This document shows, one piece after another, positions 13,125 to 24,000 of a stretch of DNA of 64,000 bases. The stretch comes from Myoxocephalus aenaeus (lineage: Eukaryota; Chordata; Actinopteri; Perciformes; Cottidae). Position 1 is the first letter of the stretch. Each line of letters starts with the position of its first letter. The notes beneath the pieces were generated by a model. The model was given only the letters and a program-made list of their open reading frames with translations. It had not been told where the DNA came from and ran no database searches. The position numbers and the translations under genes were made by a program. Where the stretch lies: the NCBI GenBank assembly GCA_038501785.1, contig JBAMJR010000170.1:4994001-5058000 (forward strand), given 5' to 3'.

Positions 13125-13134
13125 TTGTGTGTGT

Positions 13135-13182
<48 letters not shown>
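13125..13182. repeat. (TG)n microsatellite with one interruption
   Basis: This is a TG/CA tract of about 28 units, broken by one GGG near its left end. It produces His-Thr and Val-Cys frames on both strands that are not genes. Confidence 0.97.
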
Positions 13183-13184
<2 letters not shown>

Positions 13185-15790
13185 ATGCATGATGTTTGCT
13201 GCATGGCAACACAAGATGAACGAAGGGAAAAAAAAGAAGCAGGAGGAAGAGCTGGAATGAGTCCTTTAACATGTTCATAATTAAGGTGAAGTCTTTGTTC
13301 TGCATCCTGTTTCCCAGGGAGAGGGCAACACATTCAAAAGCCCTTCTCATGGTGCACCACCTTCTGATTAATTGGCCCCTGAATGCACAGCTTTAAATCA
13401 CAAAAGTCCCAGACACACACCCACTGATATGCGTATGCAGGCATCTACGACTTCACAAGTGCATACACATGTAGGTCAAAGCCCTATTCAAACTCCAAGT
13501 TAGACCAAAACACCGATCTTTCCCCATGATAACACTGGTGACCTTGTGCATCGTCATGCGAAGCTGAAGATTAATTTTGAACATGTGTACAAGGGCATCT
13601 GATATCAAATTCCTTTACTTCTTCCCCCATTAGTGACATGCACAAACACACATCTGAATTGTCTGGCTTATTGTACACGTTTAAGGTATACAGTACATCT
13701 CAGCAGCCATTGTGTTGACATCAATTGCTTGGATCTATTCCAAGACAACACAGGCTATTAACAGTCCTTGTCTCTGGCCCTCTCACATGTTAGTAGCACT
13801 CAACCATATACCTCTCTTCTTCAGCCCTGTCTCCGCCTGCTTATGTATTGATAAAGGTAGTGCCCATGAAATATCATGTCCTGTCTTCCAGTTATTGATT
13901 GTTTTCAGTTTGATAATACATAAACGTAGAGACTTGTGCGTGTCAGCCATGCTCTAAAATAAATGCAGCCATAGATTTCCAATTAAAGGTGGCTGGCAGA
14001 GCTATTAGTTAGCTCTAAAGGTAGCTGTCAGCTAGCCAAATAAGTAGGGTTATATAACTACCATGATAAGGCGGCTGTGAGAGGTGTATTTATCCAGCTC
14101 TGGACACGCAATCTCACCACCAACGGCGTAGACATAAGGAGCTTTATATGGAGTGTTAGCGTTGGCCAATATTGTGATATATTCCATGAAACAATAGGAA
14201 TGTCATAACTTTAAACTGTTTCTACAGATATACTTGTATTGCAGTGCTGCAGTTGAATATCAGACCATTGAAAGCAATGTTGTACATCATTAGGAAAATC
14301 TGCTTTCTGGCAATATTGGATTAACAATATATGTGCATCAATGTGATAAAAAGCCTAGATTTAATAGGTATTGAATTCACTGAAAAAGGCCCCCTATTCC
14401 ACCCTCCTCTAATCGTTCAGTGAGTAAGTGCATATTCATTAGATTACAACAAATAAAATAATGTTTTATCATAGTAAATATTATTATTGCAATACTAAAT
14501 TATAGGATGATGATCTTGGAATTTCACTCTTGACCATGGAAACAGTATGACAAAATGAGATAGTGAGGGACGGATGAAAGGAAGAAAAAGTAAGTGGACC
14601 TTGTGTTAAGATTAATTTTAGTTTAAAAGAAAAGGATGTAACTTGTCACCAGTGTCATGTTACAACCAATCAGTGCATCTCAATTTGAAGTTGGTTTGGT
14701 AAGTAGAACTCAACATTTATGTGAAACTGATCATTTCAGTTTATTTTTTTCAAGCAAAATTACCACACATGTTCTGGTTCCTACTTCCTAAAAGTGAGGA
14801 TTTTGACATATTATTGATTAAAAGATAAATAAAAATCATAGTCACATAAATTAATAATGAATATTTGTTGCGTCTCGATCTCTATGGCAAGCACAAATGA
14901 TTTGGTAAACTACACTACTCACTCTTCCGTTTCCATTGGATACTACACACATCTGTATCTTGGATGCGTGGAGCCAGTCTATCTGATTCAAGGACTGATA
15001 TTTGAGTTGTGTGCCCCTGAAATGCTCTTTCTGTGATTCACTTTTGAACTGGGATGTTATTTGCATTTATTTGGCATGTTAGCTCAAATAATTTTTTTGC
15101 ACTCTCCCGTGACCTCTCGCATCGAAATGGCATTTTCACCCACAGGACTTCTACAGCTAACTTTGTGTGTTTTGACTATTATTAGTATATTATTAGTATA
15201 TTGCACCATTGCACCATTATTAGTATATTGCCAGAAAGAGTAGAGAATCGGGTGTTCCTGAGTTGCCCGAAGCGGCATAATGAGTCTTAAAGGCAGTCGA
15301 TTGAAAGTTGTTCATTTGTAGTTTAACATTTAGTTGACCAGACAACTGAATATCTGCATTCATGCAAGACTCAGTCTAGACAGAGAAGACAATGTGTGCC
15401 CAATCACTTAGATAGATCACATAATAAAAATGATCTAATGTCTAAAATTGGCCGGAAATGATTGTCAAGTGAGGATGAGGAAGAGACAAAGGAAGCGTGG
15501 AAGTGAACAAACGAGTTAGGGCAAGTGTTAGCCATAGAAAAAAAAGAAGAAAGTCAGACGGATCGACAGAAAGAAGTGTGTGTATCTGTTGAGAGAATGA
15601 GTGTCCCTTATCGCTCTGTGCATGGCGTTGGCTGTAACACCCATCTCTGGATAACAAGGCACGTCCAGCTTCATTTCAGCCAATTATATCGTTAAATGCA
15701 TCCATCTGGTGCACTTTGAGGACAACTAAGAGCCTCAATCTATCAAAAACTTTGTGACAATGTTGTGTTGAGCAGTGGTGGAATGTTACG
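13183..15790. other. Unassigned non-coding DNA
   Basis: No gene or confident repeat family was seen. A short local duplication of ATTATTAGTATATTG-like units lies at 15177-15232. Other sequence is AT-rich and stop-dense. Confidence 0.5.
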
Positions 15791-15796
15791 AAGTAT

Positions 15797-16423
15797 AGAA
15801 GGCCATCACCAAGAAGGCCCAGCAGAGGATGTTCTTCCTGAGGCAGCTGAAGAAATTCAACCTGCCAAAGACAATGATGGTGCACTTCTACACTGCCATC
15901 GTTGAGTCCATCCTCTGCTCCTCCATCACCGTCTGGCACACCGCAGCCACTACCTGCTGAGAGGGTGATCAGCTGCAATCTGCCATCCCTCCAGGACTTG
16001 TTCGCTTCCAGGACTCTGAAGCGGGCAAGGAAGATTGTCGCTGACCCCTCTCAGCCCGGACATAAACTGTTTGAGTCCCTTCCCTCTGGCAGGAGGCTGA
16101 GGTCCATCAGGACCAAGACCTCACGCCACACTAACATTTTTTTCCCGTCGACAGTCGGGCTCATCAATAGAGCCCCCACTGACTGACTCTGTCACCCCCA
16201 GGACTATTTCTTTAAACACACTTGTCACTTTAACATACACTTTACACTAATGTTATCTGTTTGTCTGAGCACTTTATCTTATACTTAATGTAATACCCAT
16301 TGCACTGTTGTTGTCGTTGTTTGTCTCGTCCAACGTCTCATGTCTTATGTTATGCACCTTCCGCCAAGATAAATTCCTCGTTTGTGTAAACATTCCTGGT
16401 TAATAAACGGTTTCTGATTCTGA
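15797..16423 (+). pseudogene. LINE (CR1/L2/Rex1-type) 3' end: C-terminal ORF2 remnant plus 3' UTR
   Basis: The plus strand encodes the region C-terminal to the reverse transcriptase of a jockey-superfamily LINE. From 15812 one frame reads KKAQQRMFFLRQLKKFNLPK and runs to a stop at about 15958. A second frame then picks up NLPSLQDLFASRTLKRARK and LPSGRRLRSIRTKTSRH and ends at a stop at 16184. The segment normally joining these two parts is missing, and the junction at about 15945-15965 changes frame, so this copy is internally deleted and dead. The 5' side is truncated at about 15797: no reverse transcriptase or endonuclease domain is present. The 3' UTR runs to a TAATAAACGG polyadenylation-like signal and a TTTCTGATTCTGAT tail, the microsatellite-like end typical of these elements. 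The exact clade (Rex1, CR1 or L2) is not certain. Confidence 0.85.
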
Positions 16424-16848
16424 TATTTATGCTACTCAAGTACTGTACTATTTTGAGGGATTTGTAGCCTCCCTCACTTAAGTCGTTTCCATTTCATGCA
16501 GATGTATAGATATACAATCTTATATACTCAAATCAAACAAAGCAGTCTCAAGAAGTGCCTCGAAGCAGTGCTGAAAATAGACACCGCGCGTCTAAAAATC
16601 CCACATTCTATGCATATACAAAATGAAACCCACATCAAGTCATGTGAGGTCTCAATCAGCGAGTACATGATTTGAAGGGGGGGGGGAATATACTTCCAGC
16701 TACACAAACAAAGTGTCACTCAGCACTCAAGTACAGCTCCTTCATCAAGCCTACATTTTACGGAGACTCCTGTTGTCATAGAAACGATAAGTTTGAAGCA
16801 TTAACTCATTCCATCAGGCCGCACTACCCTCAGAGCCGTCTCCCTCCC

Positions 16849-16853
<5 letters not shown>

Positions 16854-16887
<34 letters not shown>

Positions 16888-16908
16888 CCTCACACACACA
16901 CACACATA
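16854..16908. repeat. Compound (TA)n-(CA)n microsatellite
   Basis: This is a TA tract of about 15 units, then a short spacer, then a CA tract of about 8 units. Confidence 0.95.
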
Positions 16909-17542
16909 TAAGCACACGCACACACCAAAAACTAATCACCACTTTCTTCACAAATCCCTCCTCATAGATCTCTCGTTGCTCTCTGGGGACTCTCCACAGC
17001 GTATTAATCAACGTAATTGAAATAGTTGATTACATCACTTCACGCCTCATCCCAGTTTAAGGGACTGTGTATGCAGCGAGCATTAAGTCCGTAGTAAAAG
17101 AACACTGAACTGCTGTGGTGTATGTGCATATCTGTGGCTAAAAGGCATTAGCGATGATGCCATAAAACAGGACAATAGGCATAATAACTACAACTGTCTC
17201 CACTTTAGAGCCATTACTCACACTTATTTTCAAGGAAGGAGCGAGGGCATTGATACTTTGACACACACTCATAACAGACAATAATCCCTTGTAGACAAGT
17301 TTGTAGAGTGCTGGTGTGTGAAGTCACACGACCATGGTGCTTTGCTTTTTATATAAAACAAATATAGTTATAATTTTCTGTTAGATGCTATAACTATAAC
17401 GTATAGTGTGTACGAGGAAAAATTGCATCGCAAAACTGTCCTGTTAAACAGGTTGGTTTTATAATGTGAGTAAACAATTTGGGTATAATATGCTCATCTC
17501 ATTCAAACTGGTGGTAGAATGACAATAAGGATCCACACAGAT

Positions 17543-17545
<3 letters not shown>

Positions 17546-17583
<38 letters not shown>
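17546..17583. repeat. (CA)n microsatellite, about 19 units
   Basis: This is a perfect CA/TG tract. Confidence 0.97.
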
Positions 17584-17584
<1 letters not shown>

Positions 17585-17794
17585 CGCAGTTGGCCTTCAG
17601 GACTTTATTCACAACCTCTCACACACCAACTCAAACACTTGAATGTTCATGAGTCATATTGTCTATGCTCTACAATTTGCAACACTTTATTTTAGATTAC
17701 GTCTGACTCTTGACCCATTTTAAGGAAGGTGAATATAAATATAGGGTAAAATATGCATTATGGAAAACGAAAGATGCTTTTTGGGGGGGGGGTT

Positions 17795-18290
17795 ACGTCA
17801 CCTCTTGTGATGGCAATTTCCTCTGTTTTGGTCAGTCGGTTCACCACTTAGATTAAGACTGATGGTTCCTAGAGAATGTTTCAGAATAATCGTATTGATC
17901 CACAATGAGGTTCATTTTTGTGTTTTATAAGTCGAATTATAGCTATTTTACTGCGTTTCCACAAAATGAGGTTCAGACGTTCATGTTCCCGTCAGGAAGA
18001 ATTGTAATAACTTAGATTTTTTTTTCATCTAGTGTCATCATCAGGTTATAATTTTGGTTTGTCAAATACTTGCTTGATGACTAAATCACATGCCCATCAG
18101 CCTAAGCTGGACTTTGTGTTTCGTGCTAGCTAAACTAAGAGCATGCTAAACAGTATACCTGCTAAACATCACACTATTAGCATTGTCTATGTGAGCATGT
18201 TAGCATGCTTACATTAGCATGGAGTTTAAAAGCTCAGCGTGCCTATAATCAGCCTCACAGAGCTGTGCGCATAGCTGTAGATTCTTAAGC
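17795..18290 (-). repeat. Diverged dispersed teleost repeat (GTTAGCATGCT-containing)
   Basis: The minus strand reads from words such as GCATGCTAACATGCT and AGGCTGATGGGCATGTGATT into a series of AACCTCATT...TGTGGA segments, ending in GGTGAACCGACTGACC. From memory this order matches a very common interspersed repeat of percomorph fish genomes. It has no coding capacity, and this copy is strongly diverged with no clear ends. Family assignment needs a repeat-library search. Confidence 0.5.
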
Positions 18291-20808
18291 TGTGTACTTT
18301 TTCTTTTTACTTAAGTACATACTGCAGCTGCCCTTTTTGGACATATTACTTCCCCGTAACATGGCACCTTGAACTTTGACACTCTTACTCATATCTGCTG
18401 TGCAAATGATTGTGGGTCTAAATAGACAACAAAGAATGCTCGCTTGCATAATGCAAAATGTGACGGGAGGTAGTAGAACATCCTTTTGGCATTCTGTATT
18501 TGATTTACACACTGGGACATACTCCATCTTTTTTCTGGCATACTATGGCAGTATGGGAAGAGGAACGCACAATCTGTCCAGTATTAAATTATATGTTCAC
18601 ATTAAAGTAGTACATAAAGTCGGTGTAAAAAAGCAAATAATATAAAAAATACCTTTTAGCAAGCAGATTTAAAAACTGTAAAATCCCCAAATGCTTCATG
18701 CAGGCTTTCACATCTGTAAAGCTTGTTTTATGTCTACTAAATTCACTCCCAGCTCTGTTTGTCACACCAAAAATGAAAAAAAATGGTAATCCTTCTTGTC
18801 GGGTGAAAGTACTGTATTTCTTCACTTTCCTTCTTCCATTTCCCCTCCCAATTCATCTTCCTCACATCGATTTCTGGCTTTATACTATTTTTCAGAAGAC
18901 CACAACCACTCAGCCATAACCTTTGGCCTGTAATGTCTCAATGCCTCACAAGTAGCGGGGGTAATTGCTCTTTTTTATACTTACATGGCAACACAGTGAT
19001 ATAACCATGATTTCTGGAGTCTTTTTGGTAATTCTACAAAGACATACTTACTGAAAGAAATAGTTATGGCCCTCAAGGGCATATCGGTTGCGCTCAATTT
19101 CAGTGAATTAATTGGAAATATGAATACAAACATATTGAGGAGTAAGAATATATGTAAAAAAACATGTAAATTCCATTGTAACCATACTTTCACATCATGT
19201 TAGCAAGCAGTTTAGCATGTCGCAAACTTTGCACAGTAACGTGCAAAAAGAATGAGGCACAGAAGAGGAAAAACAGTATGTACTATGGTAGTAAAAGGTG
19301 TTTTCCCTAGGCTTTTGGATACTTTAAATGCACTAGTTGTTTGACACATCATCAAATTGTGGATCAATATTTTTCTCTTGATTTATAACGAAGCCACAAA
19401 AAAGCGATTTTGGCCAGGGAATTGATCGTTCCCTTATAATAGCTGGAAGGTTTTCACTGTAAAGTTGCCGCAGAAAGTGTTTGCCAACAAAGCAGCTCAG
19501 AAATCAGTTGGTATCTATCGATATTGTGATATCAGACTTGACATCATCTTAGACAATCTAACATCTTAGATATTGCAATATCGTTATATTGCATAACTTT
19601 GATCTTTTCCTGCTTTTACAGGCAGCATTACATCACATTAAATTAAACTAAATTAGGCAGAGGTGCCAGGAGAAATAAAATAACAGCGCAGTAGAGGTAT
19701 ATTTTTTTTAGAGCAATTAGAAGGATTAAAAGAAAAGATTCAGAGGGGAGATGGTTTAGGTGCTTTAGGAGGAGATTTTGTAAGCAGGTTTTAAGCATCA
19801 ACAGGATGTTGGACTTAAGGAGAGGTGGTGGACAATACCTACTTTGCAAATCTCTTCATCTTTTCCAGCATTTATTGTTGTTATTTTAAAATAATAATAA
19901 TTATTAGAGAATTTGTACATCTGATTATATTTTCAGACTGGGTTTTGGGGCCGCATGCCGTTGGTTAAAGAAAACATGGTGACTACAAATTATTTTGTTA
20001 TTAATGTATTTTCAGTAGACAATGTTTATCCAGTAGGAGTGAGAGAAATTATCAAAAAAGCTATGTTTGCGTTTCATTTTAGCATCAAAGCAATCTTTCT
20101 GGTCGCGCAGCATATGTTACTTACTGCGATCTATCCAACAATTCCTCCAATTAAATGACAAAGCGGTTCATTTTTCATTGCCTTTGACAACTGTGTAATA
20201 AGACATTGATATCTGCCGCAAGACTTTTTTTAGTCAGCAGTTCAAAACGTATATGATTAGTAAAATATCATTCAAATTAGTGTTTTGGGAATCGTCACTT
20301 TTATGGATAATTTTTTGTTATTTTTAAAGATGGTCATGAGGATATATCCTCTCGGTGACTTGGACCATACCTCTAAATTTCACAGCAATCCATCGAAAAG
20401 TTGTAACATTGAACTCCTGCTGGCGCGAGATGAAGAGTCACTCTAGACAAACTAATTATCACCGACACGTGAAGGTACGAAGAAGAAAAGGTGGCTGGGA
20501 GGGCGCCTCTCCATTGACTCCTATAGCATGTACAGCATGAGGGTTTGGGAACAAGCTGTAGTCCCATTGACCTGCCTCCGTGTTGAGGGTTGCTGACGAG
20601 CTGATTGACATCAGGTGTGACGACTGACAAGCTCCAGGTGAAGGTCGTTGTCTCCCTGCTGTTTTCTGTATGTGGTTCATCTCCTTTTTACACTGCTGAT
20701 TCTCTTCTTCCACATCCTCTCTTCATCTTTCCAGTATCAAAGGAAGGTAGTAAGGGAAGGGGCAAACGACTCGGACCAATAGGAAGTTATTTGCCATGGG
20801 ATGATATA
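18291..20808. other. Unassigned DNA with one degenerate repeat fragment
   Basis: No gene is supported. The part at 19500-19605 is built from GATATTGTGATATC- and GATATTGCAATATCG-like words and is probably a worn copy of a teleost DNA-transposon-derived repeat. The part at about 20360-20410 (AATTTCACAGCAATCCATC) resembles the dispersed repeat at 17795-18290. Neither has traceable ends. Confidence 0.4.
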
Positions 20809-20965
20809 TATCAGAATCAGCATTATTTGCCATGTGTGTGTACACATACATGGAATTTGACTCCGGTTACACATTGCTCTTGTCATACATTATGTACATA
20901 TTATATACAGATAAACAAGAGAAATATACAAAAAAACATCAAAGACACCAGAGTAGAAGAAACTA
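20809..20965 (-). mobile_element. Antisense LINE 3' tail fragment
   Basis: Read on the minus strand, this ends with AAATAATGCTGATTCTGA preceded by GGAGTCAAATTCCATGTATG, a typical 3' end of teleost CR1/L2/Rex1-type LINEs. It is the same kind of tail (CTGATTCTGAT) as the LINE at 15797-16423, but in the opposite orientation. Only the 3' UTR is present, with no coding sequence. The 5' truncation point is approximate. Confidence 0.65.
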
Positions 20966-20990
20966 AGCATCAACAATGTAACTAGTATGT

Positions 20991-20992
<2 letters not shown>

Positions 20993-21046
<54 letters not shown>

Positions 21047-21048
21047 AT
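20993..21048. repeat. (TA)n microsatellite, one interruption
   Basis: This is a TA tract of about 27 units with a phase break near its right end. Confidence 0.97.
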
Positions 21049-24000
21049 GCTTTATTATTTCAGTAATTTCCCTTGAAATTAAAAATATCTCATTTGTGAG
21101 ATCCTTTTGAATTCCACTCTTGTATCTCGATTCACCTCTTACCCTGAGTGGAGAGGTGGTCATAACCAAGACCAGAATGTAATTTGAGCATACAAAAAAG
21201 ATGAATCAACAACATGTCATGCCGAGGGAAGTGGATATTCAGCACACATCTTTCAGCCGACAATTTCTTTTTTACACTTGCAGCATTATGTATAATGCAT
21301 GTGCTTTGAGATATAGACATATTCTGCAGGCATTATGCCTCTGGCTATGTTCGTTATTTTGTGTGTATATAACTGTATGTCACTGGGCGAGTCTGTGTGT
21401 GTCTCTAGGAAGAGGGCAGATGGTCTTTGTGTTGCTGTAGTTTCTTGCAGTCAACAACAAAAAACACTGAGAAAAAAAAACACACAAACACAAACAAACT
21501 ACTTGTCAAAGGTTCTATCTAATTACATGATAAATGAGCGTTGTTTACTAAAGTCACAGCACAGACTTCGTGTTTGACTTTCCAAGCTCAATTCACCTTG
21601 AGACGGCAAGGCAAGGCTGGTTCAGAGGATGTGTATGCAGAGTACACGAGAACCTATCACGTTGTGCTGGATAAATAGGCCGATAGTTTAACTCTGTCAC
21701 TGTTTGTCCTTGATCCTCAAGTATCTTTTGAATGCAGCTCAGATAGAAAGAACATTTCTGAGAAGCAAAAAAAAAAAGAACTACTAACAGAATGCGCTGC
21801 TGACACTGAACCAGAGACCAGTGTTGTCCAGATGCAACTACAACCTGATGAACAAGCAGGTTAAATCCATGATTTACCACAAGCTGCTTGTGTGTGCACA
21901 AAACAGGCAACTGAGTCCCCAATTCATCCGTCCAGGTGAGGTAGCAGTCACAATTCATTGACATGAACACATGCAGCTACTTTAATCGCCCCAGAACAGA
22001 ACCGATTGGAAAACACTGTTATGGACAATTGTCTTTGTGGCACCATATCTTGTTGAAATATGCTTTGCTTCACATACAATCTCTCTAATGTATCTTCACC
22101 TCCAGAGCGCTTTTAGAATAACAGCAAAGTAACATTTTCCCAAATATTGGATAATGGTAATCAAACCCTTTAGTGTTTTAACAGCAAATTGCTTGCAAAA
22201 CAAGATGCTTTGAGAATAACAACAGTGGTATTTTAGCAGGTGTGGGGAATACACAGTCTAATTAGGGCAAGACACTGGGAGATTGATGTGGAAACAGCGG
22301 AGAGATCCAGCCACCTGTTTGTTTCCTCTGCATTCTCCATTGCCAGTCCCTCTCAGCATCCACTCTGCAATCACAGGCAAGGTTAAAATATTCAACTCAA
22401 ATGAAAATCAGGACGCTGACATCACGTCAAGCTGTATTTTATCATGCTGTGTCATATTCCATCATATCAGCATAAAATCAACTGTCGTTTGACCTCTCTG
22501 GCATTGCTACGGCAGGATTTTGGCAGATGTGTTGGGGAAAAAACTGGAGAAACGGAAGTAACTGAAGTGAGTGGATTATTACACTGACAAAAAAGAAGCT
22601 TGACGGTTGATGGCTGAGAGCCTATGCCAATGCAAGAGACGATAGTTTATCGAAATGACTGGAATAGCAAGTGAAAAAGGTTGGAATGATTAACAAGCCA
22701 CTTGAAAACATCAATTTTAAGTAGCCTAACCTTAAGCCAGAAGGCTGATATATTGTTGTGAATTAAAATGTCACTAATACCGACGCCCTCACAGGTGATC
22801 ATAGACTGGCTTACTTTTTTTTGGGTGGGTGGGGGGTGGCAGCATAATGCAGATGGAGAAAATTAAACTGTCACTCACTTAAAAACCCTGCGATTCCTAG
22901 TAACACATTTTTACGAAGAGCAATGACGGATTGCTGCAGGAGCATTCCGGAAGATTTGATGGCTCCTGAGTAATGACACTGCGAGAGGAATCTGTTGCTG
23001 CAGCGTCATAAATTTTAAGCACAGCAAATTCCTCAGCTTGTGGCGTTTTACATTTCGGATCATGGCACAATCATGATGCAATAAGCTCCTCGCGAGTAGA
23101 ACGATGCAATTGGGTTGAGAGTGCGCGCCTCTAAAAAAAACATAAAAGGTAATTGATGCGCACAGATAATATACTGAGTGCCGGTTGATTTGTGCTGTGA
23201 GGTTGGAGGTCATTTCGGAGAGCTTCCCTCTGAAACAGACAAGTAGCAGGATTTAGTGGTCCCCTCAATTAATTTGAAGCATGAGGATTGGCTGCTTCTC
23301 TTTTTTTAATATTAATAATATATTAAATATTTAAAATAAAATCTGAAAACCAATACCTTTGGACTTTGCAGCTCTATGTGTTTAGTTACAACAATCCAGG
23401 AGACACATGTCCATTAAAGAACAAACACACATATAGGGTTCATAGACTGACTGCTCCCTCAGCATGATGGAAAGCAGTGATGACAAGCAGCAACCGAGTA
23501 TGGATGGGTGAAGAGAGCGTTGAATTCAGCCCCGATCCCCCAGCAGGGCACTCTGGCTTTTACGCTGAGATTTGAGTTTTTTTTCTTCTCTTCCTCCTCC
23601 TCCTCTCAAGCCCTTCCAGTACAATTCCCTCGCTGCTGTAAAGGCACCGCACAGCACAGTTTAAAATCTGTCGAATTCTTAAGCACTTATTACAGAGTTC
23701 AAGGGATGAAGCGGAATAGGATTGAACGTGTGTGTGTGTGTGTTCACAGGAGGTAAAACAAAGGTAATGAGAGCAGCGTGTGTGTGTGCGCGTGTGTGTG
23801 TAAGAAAAAAATGCCTATGTGCCAAAATAAAAAGAGAAATGAGATCAGATGCCTCTTGGCACAATGGTGGGAGGAGACAGAGGAACTAGCGCATTTCTTA
23901 TTCCGTCCTTATCTTCACTTGAACTCTACAACCTCCCTTTCAGATGCAAATGCAGCACAATTCAAAGAGGGGTCAACTTGTTCTTCTTGTGTTTCACGCT

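Larger units (their letters stand above)
16424..17790. other. Unassigned DNA with simple repeats
   Basis: No gene is supported. It contains a G-run (about 16677-16686), a (TA)n tract (16854-16884) followed by a CA tract (about 16890-16908), and a (CA)n tract (17546-17583). Between these the sequence is AT-rich and looks unique. A second G-run lies at 17783-17792. Confidence 0.5.
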
